NCBI GenBank assembly: GCA_006503535.1
Contig: QYRS01000001.1
Location: 4,588,001 to 4,652,000, forward strand
Direction of reading: 5' to 3'
Length of the DNA stretch: 64,000 bases
Source of the DNA: Arthrinium phaeospermum
Taxonomy: Eukaryota; Ascomycota; Sordariomycetes; Amphisphaeriales; Apiosporaceae
This document shows positions 36,570 through 48,104 of this stretch, piece by piece. A model generated the notes under the pieces. That model was not told the origin of the DNA. It saw only the letters and a program-made list of their open reading frames with translations, and searched no databases. Both the position numbers and the translations under genes were made by a program. The first letter of the stretch is position 1, and every line of letters starts with the position of its first letter.

Positions 36570-37352
36570 TCAGTACGGCCGCGGGTAGTTGGCCACAATA
36601 TAGTTCTTCAAGCTCGTCGTCCCATTCATCGACGTGGCGACCGCCTGCGCAAACGCCTGCGCGCCGAGGTCGGCCCCCGCGGGGCTGGTGTGCGTGTGGT
36701 CGCGGGGGTAGAGGGCGTTGGTGCCCGGGCCGCCGAGCCGCCTGTACGCGTTGGCGACGGCCTGGAAGTGGTCCACGAAGGTGACGCCCGCGTTGCCCAG
36801 CTGCCGCGCCGCCGTGGCCTGGTACCCGACGAAGCGCGGCGCCCCCTCGCCGAAGCTGCCGCCCTCCCAGAGGTTGTTGGGCGTCTGCGAGCTCAGCACG
36901 ACGGTGGCGCCGCGGTCGAGGAACAGCTTGGCCGCCTGCACGACGTAGAAGACGAAGGTGTAGACGGCCTCGCCCGTCTTGTCCGAGTAGCAGACCTCCT
37001 TGCCCGTCCCCGGGCAGTCGGAGCGGCCGTTGTCGTTCTTGTTGGGGGAGCCGCCGTCGTTGTGGCCGAACTCGATGACGACGATGTCGCCCGTCTTGAC
37101 CAGGTTGGCCACCTCGGTGAACCGGCCCTCGTTGGAGTACGACCGCGCCGACCGCCCCCCGATGGCCTTGTTGACCACGCCCGCCGTGCCCGTCGTGTAC
37201 TTGGCAAAGTACTGGCCCCAGCCGTCCGTGGCGCCGTCGTTGGCGCCCCGCGCCGCCATGGTCGAGTCGCCGCACAGGTAGACGGTCGGCGCGGCGGCCA
37301 CCCCGGCGGCGCCGAGCGCGGCCACGGCGGACAGGAAGGCGGTGATCTGCAT
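36570..37352 (-). CDS. Secreted rhamnogalacturonan acetylesterase (CE12, SGNH hydrolase)
   Basis: Single exon, 260 aa. The start at 37352 is chosen because it begins a classical signal peptide (MQITAFLSAVAALGAAGVAA, cleavage likely after Ala21); the frame is open 22 codons further upstream but that would bury the signal. The four SGNH blocks are present: GDST (Ser30, position 9 of the predicted mature enzyme, as in the Aspergillus aculeatus enzyme), IGGRSAR (Gly66), FGHND (Asn98) and RDHTH (Asp218 and His221 as the D-x-x-H pair). Family members remove acetyl groups from the rhamnogalacturonan-I backbone of pectin, so the organism can attack plant cell walls. The coding sequence is strikingly GC-rich, mostly at third positions, compared with the surrounding DNA. 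No other pectin-degrading gene is adjacent. Confidence 0.92.
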   Translation of the reverse strand: MQITAFLSAVAALGAAGVAAAPTVYLCGDSTMAARGANDGATDGWGQYFAKYTTGTAGVVNKAIGGRSARSYSNEGRFTEVANLVKTGDIVVIEFGHNDGGSPNKNDNGRSDCPGTGKEVCYSDKTGEAVYTFVFYVVQAAKLFLDRGATVVLSSQTPNNLWEGGSFGEGAPRFVGYQATAARQLGNAGVTFVDHFQAVANAYRRLGGPGTNALYPRDHTHTSPAGADLGAQAFAQAVATSMNGTTSLKNYIVANYPRPY

Positions 37353-38125
37353 GGTGGGAGACAGACGGCGACGAGGATGAAGGACGGGGGAAGGTCGTAT
37401 GGATCGCCTTGGTATCAAGGTCCCTTCAGCAACAGTATGTAGATGCGCTTATACCCAACCAGCAAACGACTCGAAATTGAAGCGAGACGATGGGCGATCT
37501 GAAGATCATCTCGGCAAAGGGAAGATCTGTCTGCGCCTTTAAGTAACAGACCTACCTGCTATACCCGGCAGCTGCATTTGCTTTGCTTGTTCGCCCGTGC
37601 GTACGCGGCGGCCCAGCCATCCCCGAAACCTCCTTCCCCAAACGGGCATGTGGACGTCGGCCCTCCGTGCGTGCTCCACGCTGTCGATAGGCCGAATTCC
37701 ACCAGTGAGCGTCCGAGGCGATAGGCTAGTAGGTGGCTATAATGGCACTTCGGCACCCCAAGAAGTGCCAAGACGGGCTTGGCCACCTCACTCACTTATA
37801 GCGTCCCAAACACTATACGATTCTGGGCCCTCCAATCGCAATCACATACCGTATGATGCCTTACTTGATGCGACACGATACGACACGATACGACACTGGG
37901 CTGGTCGCGTATGAGATGAATTATTAACCTTAGGTAGTTCTTTTCTTGCTTACTTTGAAAAATTGCTTTTCCGTTCCATGCACGTATGCACGTATCTAAT
38001 CAATGCCAGTAGTCAATGCTGCCTTTCCGTACGAAACCCCTAGGACTGAAGTATACTCCGTGACGCCGCCATGAAAAGGGTAGGTAGAACGCCGTGCGTC
38101 CCTCTCGGCGCCTTGGCAAAAATCG
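37353..38125. other. Intergenic region between acetylesterase and APC6
   Basis: About 0.77 kb carrying the acetylesterase promoter and the APC6 3' region (both genes on the minus strand). It includes a small tandem repeat, CGACACGATA twice plus a partial copy, at 37871-37896. No gene is seen. Confidence 0.6.
37448..37453 (-). promoter_or_regulatory. TATA-like element upstream of the acetylesterase
   Basis: The minus strand reads TATAAG about 96 bp before the acetylesterase ATG, a reasonable distance for a fungal core promoter. This is a short match and no transcript data support it. Confidence 0.3.
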
Positions 38126-40058
38126 TTAATAGTCGTCTGCCATTTCCATGGCGCCATCGTCGTCGCGTAGGCCCATGATCCTACGATTGCCCCGGGCCAC
38201 CCGTCCCTTGCCCCGCGACAGCACCCCTGTTGCTCTGTCAGGCTGCCCCGGTATCCGCACCGTCGGCGGCCCCTTCATCTTCCTGACCGCCCTTTCCAGC
38301 CCCTCCAGCGCTTCGGCCTGCCCGTCGTCCGAGGGCAGCTCGGCGCGCCCCGACTCGTCCAGGGCCTTGTTGAGCAGCTCCGTCGCAATGGGGTCCTGTG
38401 GGCTGATAGCCAGCGCCCGGTGAAGCACGACGACGGCCTCCTCGGGCTGGTCCTGCTCGAGAAAGATCAAGCCCTTGGCCGAGAACACGGCCACGTCCTT
38501 ACCGCCAAGCCGCAGAACTTCGTCGAATTGCTCGAGCGCCTCCTCGTATCGCCTGGCGCGGCGATACGCCTGCGCGAGGTTTGTGCGCGCGGCCAGCCAG
38601 GCCGACGGCTCCGAGTCGATGTCCTCGGCGATCTCGAGCGCCTTGAGAAACAAGGTCGCGGCGTCTTGCGGTCGGTCTTGGTGATAGTACACCACTCCCA
38701 TTTCGTTGAGCAGCAACGGATCCGTCTTGCACAGGCCGTATGCGGTTTTGAGGAACTCGTCGGCCAAGGTCATGTTGTTGAGGGCATGGTTTTGCATGCC
38801 CAGAAACACCTGGGGCAGATGTGTGCCCATGAAGAGCCGCGCGGCGGTGGAATACGCTGATATGGCCTGGTCGTGTTCTCCCTCGGCGGCGAATGTATGG
38901 GCAAACCCGATCCAGGCTGGGCCGAAATGAGCGTCCATCATGCTGGCTTTGCTGAAGTAACGGCGCGCCTCGGCGATCTTGTCAATAGAGAAATAGTAGA
39001 TGCCGACCGCAAGCCACGTGCAGGGTTCTTCGGGGTGGCTGTCGGCCAGGTCATGTGCGACCAGGAACAGCACGTTCTTCATCTTCAGCTCGTAGAGACA
39101 GGCCAGGTGCAGCGGGTATATACTGAAATTGTACTTGTCCCCGTGCAGGACGGATTCCGTAATCGACAGCGCGTCCTTGTATTTGCATTGTGTGTATAAG
39201 AGATCTGCCCGGGCAAGGAGAAGATCTGGGTTAGTTGCCAGGTTGTAGTGTGTCGACAGCGTCTCGGCGGCGGTTGTGAAGGCGCCCGGGTGCCGGTATT
39301 TGGACAGCCTCGTGGTGTACAGCATCTTGGTGAACTCGGCGGCCTCCTGCGACGACGAAGGATCGCCGGCTACCGTGATGGCGTCGAAGTCGAGCGACTC
39401 GAGGAACTGCCACTCCTCGTCGGGCGACATCAGCGAGTTCTTCATGAGCTGCTGAAAGGCCTCGAAGCACTGCACGTCTATGCGGACGGCATCCTTGTAG
39501 CACTCCTTGGCGCGGTCGAAGGCGTTCTGTTTCGCATGGCATATCCCCCTCAAGAAGCACATGGCAGCCTCGAAGCGGCGGTTAGCCACGTCCTCGTCAG
39601 AGCTGTCGGATCCCTTGAGGGCCTTGGCCGCGCCCTTGGCATGGCCGCCGTTGTGCTGGACTTTTCGCTTGTGGGCGGCGTTGGTGATGAGATGGGTAGG
39701 GTTTCGTTCGCCCAGCACGGCGAGTGCTTCGTCGTACCGCGACTGTCGGATGAAGCAGTGGCCGGCCAGGTAGCGGCATGCCGGGCTGCGACTGATGAGG
39801 TCCTGTTTCGAGAGGAAGGCTTGGGCTCGGGTGTAGTTTCCCGTGGCGAAATGGACTTGGGCGAGCCAGAATGCGTCGTTGTCGTGGTCTAGATGATCAG
39901 AAGGTCAGTTGGATGGCCTGCTTCAACCCCAATGGTCGTGGCTTGACTTGGGCGAACTGACTTGTTAGGGCTAGAAGCTTATCGCCGATGAAGATGGCAG
40001 ATTCGTACTGGGCCTTGTTGAGAGCATCTTGCCTCCAGTCCCTCAAGAACTTCTCCAT
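38126..40058 (-). CDS. cut9: Anaphase-promoting complex subunit APC6 (Cut9/Cdc16), TPR protein
   Basis: Two exons, 40058-39962 and 39888-38126 (619 aa). The 73-nt intron has a GTCAGT donor, an AACTGACC branch point and a CTAG acceptor, and joins LLALT to NHDNDAFW in frame. The protein is built of tetratricopeptide repeats throughout. Family-typical segments include CFLRGICHAKQNAFDRAKEC, then FEAFQQLMKNSLMSPDEEW, CTWLAVGIYYF, GPAWIGFAHTFAAEGEHDQA and NEMGVVYYHQ, in the order found in fission yeast Cut9 and yeast Cdc16. Known role: a scaffold TPR subunit of the anaphase-promoting complex, the ubiquitin ligase that drives securin and cyclin destruction. The C-terminus is basic, then acidic (RRIMGLRDDDGAMEMADDY). 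The start ATG opens an MEKFLRDWRQDAL helix as expected for the family. Little doubt about identity; the symbol follows fission yeast use. Confidence 0.93.
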
Positions 40059-41740
40059 GCTGGAGATGGCCGTCCCGCTGGGGAGAGCAACATGTGTCGC
40101 TCGCGTGGGGGTTTGCGGTGTGGCGAGGCTACAAGTGTATGGAGGTGTGGTGTAGGTAGGTTGTTGTTGATTTGTTTGGCTATCGATTGCGCCGTCGCGA
40201 AACGGTGGGTTGCTACGTTTCCGCGTCTATCTCGACCGCCGGCCCCAAACCAAGCAAATCAATCAGTGCAGCAGCTTAGGACTGTGGGGCATCCATGTCA
40301 TTGCTTAGCTCCCGCAGTCCACGGTTACATAATCCATAGAATCAAGTCCATATCAAAGGAGAACCACATACACCAACATTTTCTCGTGACTTGTTGCGCA
40401 GTCCAAACAATATATTCATTTACAAAACATGCATTCTGATTTTTATATCATATAAACCTGTAGTCATTGAAAACACGCACGAAATCCCTTAAATTCGGTC
40501 GGCGCAACATCGTCATCTCTTCGAGCTTACTGTATCGCGCACTTGAACCAGCTTCGTTGATTCAAAAGGGTTATTTGGAAACATTAAATAAATTCATTAG
40601 GCTCAGGGCTGCTGCTTGCTTTCTTACGCTCCAGGCCAGCTTACCTCAACAAGTTGACTTGAGAAGTATTCATATCAGCGATGGCTGGCTCGGGGAACAA
40701 ATCGCCTCGCGCTCTTTGCTCTTTAGGATAAAGGCGAAACATCTCACGACTACTTCCGAGCTCTCATGAATCATTTCAGATTTGCAAGAATACGAAGTCA
40801 ACGATGGCATCGGGCTTTCCGTGGCTTAGAGATGAATGCAGAAGACAGAACTAGATGTATGTATCAGCGAGCGCCGCTTTGCGCTCAGGATAATGTGTAT
40901 TTGATTTCGAGGGGCCCCTGCCGCGATCAGTAATAGAAAACGAGAGCCTAGAAACTGACAAAGATTCTTCCAATACTCGGGATGAATTGATGCTTAACCG
41001 AAAGTGAAAGTCAGTTAGATGCCTAAGCCCCTTTCGGCCGCACAAATGATGTACATCGTGATGTGAGACCAAACGTAGTGCGCCCATCGCGATGAGCACA
41101 AAACGTCATAACCCGTTAAAAATCATCGACAGACTATCGGATACTGTGTCTGGGGGTAGGCGCTGTGACGCAGCGCTGTGCTGCTCCTACCCCAGGTTGA
41201 TTTTGCGACAGTCACCGTCACGTAGCGCATGACGTCAGGCATGGCTCAAGAGCGAGGGAAGCAGGAAGAATCCTGTCGCCTGTCTGCCTGTCGAGATGGT
41301 TCATAGGCTCATGGACACGGTAGGTATGACTTTTGGCATGCCTTCTTCATTAGGTGCTCTACCTGAACAGTGGGCAAGGTTGGAGGGCCTTGGCCTCTGG
41401 AACTCTGGAACGCGACAATTGGAGCGACACAAGGACTGTTACCCGGTCATCGCATCTACTGACAAGGGGAAGGGAACGTAACGGTCTCCCCCAAAGGAGA
41501 TGGCCCAAAGTGATGTAAAGTTCCGCTTATGTTTGGGATAGCGGCGGCCTGGGCCATGACGTTGGGAATTTATTGGGGTAACAGGGCCACATCGCGATGA
41601 GCGTACCCCGTGCTCGTCATGAAGCAACCACGTCCCATCCGTGTCAAGACTCAGGATTCTGCTCAGGAGTCAGGACGAGCCCGCGTATCGAGATGGACGT
41701 CAATTTTCCTTTGGCTACTGAACCGCTACTGTAGAGCTCG

Positions 41741-41776
41741 TGGCCCGAGTACTGGCCCGAGTACTGGCCCGAGTAG
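41741..41776 (+). repeat. Three-copy 12-bp tandem repeat
   Basis: The unit TGGCCCGAGTAC is present three times head to tail; the third copy ends in G instead of C. It lies in the gene-poor region between APC6 and the small Ser-rich gene. Confidence 0.95.
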
Positions 41777-42062
41777 GCCCAGACAAAGCAAAAACATATT
41801 GTCGGGAATACCCATAATTTCAAATATTATGGTGGACCGCGGGCAGGAGCAATCGTATCGAAGTATATCGTGATTCGGGACTGGTAAAGTGGTCCGGAAG
41901 GCTCCCGACACCCGGCACAGCGGCCAACAAGGCACATTGATTGCTCGGGTCACGTCGAGCTTCCGGGAATAACAGCGCAAATCTGATGATTCACCGGAGA
42001 ACGTCGACTGACACCCAGAAACCCGACATCTCGATACGGTAGTGTCCGCTCCTACATACATC

Positions 42063-42112
42063 CGGTGCATCGGTTCATCGAGAGCATCGGTGCATCGGTT
42101 CATCGGGAGCTT
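42063..42112 (+). repeat. Two-copy 25-bp direct repeat
   Basis: Two adjacent 25-nt units begin CGGTGCATCGGTTCATCG and differ at only two or so positions near their ends. Each unit itself contains the sub-motif CATCG twice. The function is unknown, and it may be a simple slippage product. Confidence 0.9.
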
Positions 42113-45100
42113 TTGAGAAAAACTTCGAAAACTTCGAACGTATCGAAATCATCGAACCGCCTCGTCGTCATCCTCAGCCGAGTTAGTCTTCCGTTCTTCG
42201 ACTGAGTTATGGAGATAAGTTGATGTCAGTGTTGTACGACTGCATGCATGTTATGGGTCCGAAGCTTATCTCCAGAGGTTGCAACATTCTCGAAACCCCC
42301 TTGCCCGGCTGCTGTGGTAGGGGATGAAATCATTTTCGCTGGAGCTCGGAGCTGAGGGTGTGAGGTCTGATGCGGCTGCTTTCGTCATCACGTGCGAGTG
42401 ATTGGAAGCTTTCGGTGCAAGTGGAGGTTCTAGACTATCGTCAGCGGCAACATTATGACGGAGAACGGGCCCAGTTAATCATAATGAAATGCATCCTCCC
42501 CGACGGCTCTGGCGTCAATTCGCCAGATTTAGATTAGAATTAAGGATTTGAATTAGGCAGAGCCGCCAGAACAAAAACCCCGATCGTCACTGCAGTGTCC
42601 ATCTCGGCCGGGGAGCGTGTGCGCCAAGACAGCTACAGCAGCTGGCAGTGTCGAATAAGGCGTTTTGGTCTTGCGGCAGGGCTGACTGCGAGCGCTGACG
42701 GCTGACATCATTGGGGAGGGGGTCGCATTATTGATATCATGCTGCCTAGGGGATGTGTGACGACGTACCCCCGACTTCTGCCCCGACCTCCCAGCCCCCC
42801 AAAATAGGCTTGGCAAATTCCCCTTTGTCTCTCAATAGCGTCTGGTGACGAGCGGCCTTCAGGCTGATGGCTGGGACCCCTGCTGGACCCTTATTCTGCA
42901 GTCGCGCAGCAATCAATGCCTGCAAACAAAAATACCGTCAGCTTCGTCACTGAGAGAAGGCCACCAGTACTGAACCGGGGAAATGTGACGTTTTTTTCGG
43001 AAGGGATTAAGCAGCTTGCATACCTCAAACGACGAACACCAGTCGAAACTGACAGCTGACTAACCAAGTAAGAGTCGTGGATCTCGAAATGGCGAGTTGC
43101 CAACATCCGACGAGCTGAAATTGGCCATGTCGTCGCGACAAGATGCGAATCTGCTGGAATCATCGGTGTGGACGTGGGAGCGGTCGACAAAGGCCATTGC
43201 GAGTCATGGCGGAAGCCAAAGGGGGGGTAAGACGATATCGACAAAGGGAATTATCGAGGGTCAGAAGTGCGAATGTGGCAATTGGAAATGGCAAATTGTT
43301 GGGAATTCCATTGCTGCCCGGGCCAAGCAACAGCTTGATTTCGAGACAGCGCCGGCGTGCACATGCCCCCATCACGAGGTTTCTGGCCCCATCGTCGGTC
43401 GAGGGATTTTTCGACCCTGAATGGGGCGTCAGGACCCTTCAGAAGGACCCCTATGAAATTCCCCTGCTTCGATGTGGGCTAACATCTTCAGTCGCATGTA
43501 TCGAGCCAACCATGTGCGATTGGAATCTAAGGGTGTCGGACTAGCCCGGGCTCTAGCTTGAAGAGAGAGAGGCTGGAATTGAATTGATTGGTTTGGCGTT
43601 AGGTACCTTTCAGATACAAGAAAATGCCCAAGTTTCATCTAAGTAATTACGGGATCTTCTGACATCCTCCGACCACCGACATCCTTCTACAGACTGCGAG
43701 GATCCCGTACTGTATTGACGGCACAATGGACAGATGGAGGGCCAAGTATCGGTACGTTATTGTAATCTATTCAGTGCAGATCTATCTAGTGTTTTAGTGC
43801 ATATGTACGTGTATGTGGAGGGTTTCGACGCAACCTTGGTGGAAAACGCAGGTGGGGATTGCGGTGCGTAGGTACAGATAGCATTGTTGCAAAAGGTCTT
43901 GCAATAATAAATGGCCCATTTGATTGCAGACGCGCATGGGCACACCAACGCGAGGGAGGAGAAATGCTGTTGATCCCTTCCGGTTGAGACGACGCAATGG
44001 GGCCATCCATGCACCCGATACCGTCGCCTCGCTGTCGCGGGGAAACTTGCGTATGCAGATTTGCAGGCGATGGGTGCGAAATGCGGTTATACTGTCCGGT
44101 CAGCTGTCTGAATGCGATGATATCCCCCCAGGACCGGGGAGACCATGATGTCACTTGGCGTTCTTGTACAGCTGCTCTCAGCACCTGAGGTTTGGCAATT
44201 GGGTTCTGAATTGGGGGCAAGGGGGTGGTCGCTCCAAGCTTGTCGCCTAGTGCTGTCAGGCAAATTTACGACTACAGATTACAAGTGCATAGCGCAACAC
44301 ACCCCTGGTGCCTGCCTGTAGCTGGTTACTGTATCACACGCAGCATTGGACCCTGATTTTCCAGGACATGGAGATGTGGGAGAAACATTACTACATACCA
44401 GGGGAAAAAAATTAAGCAGTACCCACAGTGCCGAAGCAGGAAGCTGATGTCGTGAGCTGGCTGGCATTGGATGTTACCTCAGAAGAAACGATGGAACGCA
44501 TTCGGTAGTCTCATGTTGCCAGTGGTTTGATTCTGTGCAAGACAATTGAGATCACTTTCCCGGCGAGCTCTCCTCTGTTTTCTTTCTTTTTGCGGGTATC
44601 GAAGAAAGCTTGGGCCAATAGAAAATGACGAAGGTTATGACTTCAGACCTGGGATCTGCAGGGTATCTTTCCCTAAGCAGCCCAGCAGATGTCAATCATT
44701 GCCCGTTGGCCAGACACACATACAATGTATGCGCCTAGCGAGCAGCCAAGCCCACCCTTTTCATCACTCGTTGCACCTGTCATTGGATGGGTATTTCGCC
44801 AGAAACCCTTCCGACCCCGGCAAGACAAAGGGTTCTGGCCACTGTTCTGGCCACCACCCTCTCGTTGCCCCAGCGAGCTTGAGAGACAGAACTGCATCAT
44901 CAGCCTTGTCTCCGTGGCGTGGCGAAAAGCTAAAAACGCCGCTAGGACGGCGATTGGCTTGCGTCCCACACAGACTACGCCATACGGTACATGGGAGGCC
45001 ATGTCGCTCTACTCGACCCTGTGTTCTCCGCCGCGCCAGAAACGGCGCCCGTCTTTGTTGATCGGCGAAAACTGGAAGCCTGCAAGTAGTGAGCAAGTAA

Positions 45101-45628
45101 CACCATCTTCCCTTGTTCGCTGACACCACACCCCCCTTCCCCCCCGGTAGCAGACAGGCGGGAAGCGAGAAGCAGAAAAAAGAGGAGTTACGACAGATGG
45201 GAAAGAAAACGGTGGAGGTAGGGATCAGTTACCCACACCCTTACGGCGCACTACGGCTCCCCATAACCTCTGAAGTCAGACTTTGTTTGCCGCAACGCAT
45301 CATACCCTCTTCGAGTCTTGGACTGAGGCTAGAGCCTAGACCCTGTCAACCTAGTTGCCTTTCTCTCCTACCTACTAGGTCGCTGTCGTCGCTGTCCATA
45401 AAGACAGCCCGGAATCCGTTTCAAATTCCGTCTTCATTCCCTCCATATCAGATCAATCCAGCCTTCCACCAACAGCTCCTGCTACTACCACAACCAACCA
45501 ACCAACATATTACTTCTCTCGACCAAGTCGTCAAGTCTTTGATTATCACTCGACATCTTAGTCTCATCTACAAATACCAACAACACCGCTACTACTCTCA
45601 CAAACAACAAACCACCAATCCATCAACA

Positions 45629-45877
45629 ATGTCTTCCTCCGACTCCTACGGCAGCATGTCCATGCCCTCTTCTTCCCCTCCCCCGCCTCAGGATATCTCT
45701 TCCTACTCCCGGTTCATGCACCAGCACACCAAGAGCCAGATGGAGGCTGCTTCTCGATCATCCCACCGTCGCACTGGCCGATCCAGCCACAACTCTTCAA
45801 CGCCTTCGATGCCCAACGGTGTCTCTTCATCAAACGACTCTGCCTCAAGCCCCAACAGTGTCGAGTACCACGACTAA
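45629..45877 (+). CDS. Small Ser-rich fungal protein, 82 aa, function unknown
   Basis: Single-exon frame starting MSSSDSYGSMSMPSSSPPPP and ending SSPNSVEYHD. The start sits in a strong fungal context (CATCAACA before ATG). The protein is rich in Ser, Pro and His, with a basic middle (SRSSHRRTGRSSH) and no signal peptide, membrane segment or known domain, so it is probably disordered. A 430-nt stretch before the ATG has no ATG in any frame and is C/A/T-rich with CAACAAC-type repeats, as in leaders of well-expressed fungal genes. The same frame stays open through this leader back to an ATG at 45197, which would give 226 residues; I consider the short form more likely because the leader translation is unlike a protein. 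It looks like small proteins annotated as hypothetical in Sordariomycetes, but I cannot verify this. Function not inferable. Confidence 0.68.
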   Translation: MSSSDSYGSMSMPSSSPPPPQDISSYSRFMHQHTKSQMEAASRSSHRRTGRSSHNSSTPSMPNGVSSSNDSASSPNSVEYHD

Positions 45878-48104
45878 GCAATATTGGAATGCTTGGTACA
45901 CATTTTCGGGCATGATTTATCATGCCTCGGGGTCTTGAGACCGATCAACCACTCAATCTCAGGCGCGGCACTTGCCGCGCCCACGATACCCGCACCTCTA
46001 TCACCAAGCCGTGGTGATATGGCGATGTACAACAAATTGGATGAAAAATTTATTTTTGCATCAGCGACGGCGTTCTGATTTGGGAGTTATCACAATGGCG
46101 AAGGAGTCATTTTATCCCTCAAGGCACAAGGCCTTGGGGGTTGGCAGGAGCGAGCAAGCAATCGAAGTGAATCTGTCATAGACATCGGTTACTTTTCCCA
46201 CGAGCTATGAAACAATACCTTATGAAATGAATATACTGCAACCCCAAACTACAATGACAACCATTATGATGTTTGCTACATGTGATATTGCAAAACCCTG
46301 ATCACCTGTTTCTCAACTCCTAATTTCCCATTCTGTTCCCCCTACAGGACCCCGTATTATCTCCGAAAAGATTTGTGCAATTGTGGAAAGTCGTGCCGTC
46401 GATCCATGGGTGGGTATAGTCCCAGTCACTTGTCACGGTTGCCAACCGGACGCCCATATTTAATCAGGTTTATGCGGAGAAATAAAGTTTGATCCTGAAA
46501 TGAAGTCGTATCATATTTTCCCATATTCAAGGCACGATGTCGGTCAAATCCCCCTAGCTCGACCCTTTTTCGCGTCCACGCCGCGACCAGAACCTGATTT
46601 GACTAGTCTCACGAGGATTTTAAGGCGGAGAGCCATGTATGTATGTAGGGATAGAGGTCCCCTATCCGCCCAGTTGGTTCGGCCTTATAATCAACATTTC
46701 CAAAGCCGAAGAGCCAAGAGGCGAGCGAGAGAGAGAGAGAGAAAGAGAGACGGGAAAAAAAAAACCGAGGTAATTTCAGGTTAGCTGTTGGTCTTTCCTG
46801 GCTGATCCTGGTCGCGTGCTTGTATTGTTGGGCACCTGCGATGCCTTAAAGTGGTCTTCTTGTATGCATGTGTAGGAGAATATTGGTATTTTAGGCGGGC
46901 GCAGAGGGGCAATCGTCCGTCCGCCCGCCTTAGCCGTGTCTCTCTCGTGACAATTGCAGAAGCCATGGCAGCTCGAATGAAAGCTGGTATGTCTTCGTCA
47001 ACTTGCATCGAAAGAGTTATTCGTAGCAATAACTTGATTTCGAATTCCAAGAAACTACATTGTTCGGGGCGGAGAATTCAATCTACCTATCGTCTGAGCC
47101 GCTTCTCCATGTTTCAAACCCCGGAGGAATCTAGGTATCGCTGCCAACAAAAAAGAAGAATGCGGCCAGGGTAATTAATCCACTTTCGTTATAGCTGTCC
47201 TTCAACTCTCGGTTACGATCTTGACAGTAAGTTACGGTCGATATAGAATCATACCCAACCATCCTATGCCTGCAGCAGCCGCAGCCATTCCCGGTATTGT
47301 ACAGGAAGGGTCCCTCGTTCGTCTCTATCCCCACACCCCCAAAAGGGCCCCTGCCCCCCTTATTTTGCGGGACCCAATCGTCGTCCACTCCTCCCAAGAC
47401 GGGAGTCTCCAGGTCAAATGGCAGGACGCTGGAGATATATGTATTTATAAAATGCCCAACCAGGGGGACCCCATCCACGTGCTTGCATAATTTGGGACCA
47501 GCTGATCAGGCGACAGCCGCGACAAGGAGATAGCCGGCGGAGGTCCAGAGACGCGACGCGTGAGTTGCCGTCGGGCCTAGATTGCTCAGAGATTCTGGAA
47601 GATCCTGAGGCTTGATTGATCTGGAGCGACGCGTATCGGAAATGAAAACGGGTCTCGGGCACCTACAGCACAGAAGTGATGATTCATGATGAAGCCCAAA
47701 GGTGCTCAGGGGTATGTATGAAGTTGACCTCAGCCCAGTTTCCCGGCGTGAATACCTGCTTTCTGCCTCACGAGATGTGATTGCGAGCGGTCTGGACTGT
47801 CGCCGGCCGGCCTGGACGTAGATATTGACAAGCATGCTGATTCGTGACAAGACGTGGGTGAACGGTAAGAGGGTAAGGGTATTATTGGAATTGCTCAAAG
47901 CTTGTTCGTTCCCACATATCGGCTCGCGGGGTTGCATTTTACTCTTTTAGGAATAAACGAAACGTCCCATGAATCCCATGAGGGAATAAACGCAGCTTCT
48001 AGAATGTACGATGCTTCTCACCCCTGAACACACTGGGGATCGCCAGGGATATGTATGCACTGGGGCCGTAAGGAAGAACCGTTGTAACATCAAGGAATCA
48101 ACAA
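45878..48104. other. Convergent intergenic region, no gene seen
   Basis: About 2.2 kb between the 3' ends of the small Ser-rich gene (+) and Yju2 (-). It contains a GA-rich tract at about 46724-46750 followed by an A-run. Frames are short and without domains. Confidence 0.55.

Larger units (their letters stand above)
40059..45628. other. 5.6-kb gene-poor region with short tandem repeats
   Basis: No supportable gene on either strand. 40330-40800 is AT-rich. Two compact tandem repeats are listed separately (41741-41776 and 42063-42112). Around 42114-42160 the motif TTCGAA and TATCGAA/ATCGAA recur several times. The last 430 nt (45200-45628) are free of ATG, C/A/T-rich and look like the 5' leader of the small Ser-rich gene that follows. 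The APC6 promoter lies at the left end. Confidence 0.55.

Noticed and set aside
36690..37442. A 250-codon plus-strand frame opposite the acetylesterase
   Set aside because: High-GC antisense shadow; the minus strand encodes a complete CE12 enzyme with signal peptide and all catalytic blocks.
41741..42112. CRISPR-like repeat arrangement
   Set aside because: The repeats are directly tandem without spacers and the genome is fungal, so this is ordinary short tandem repetition.
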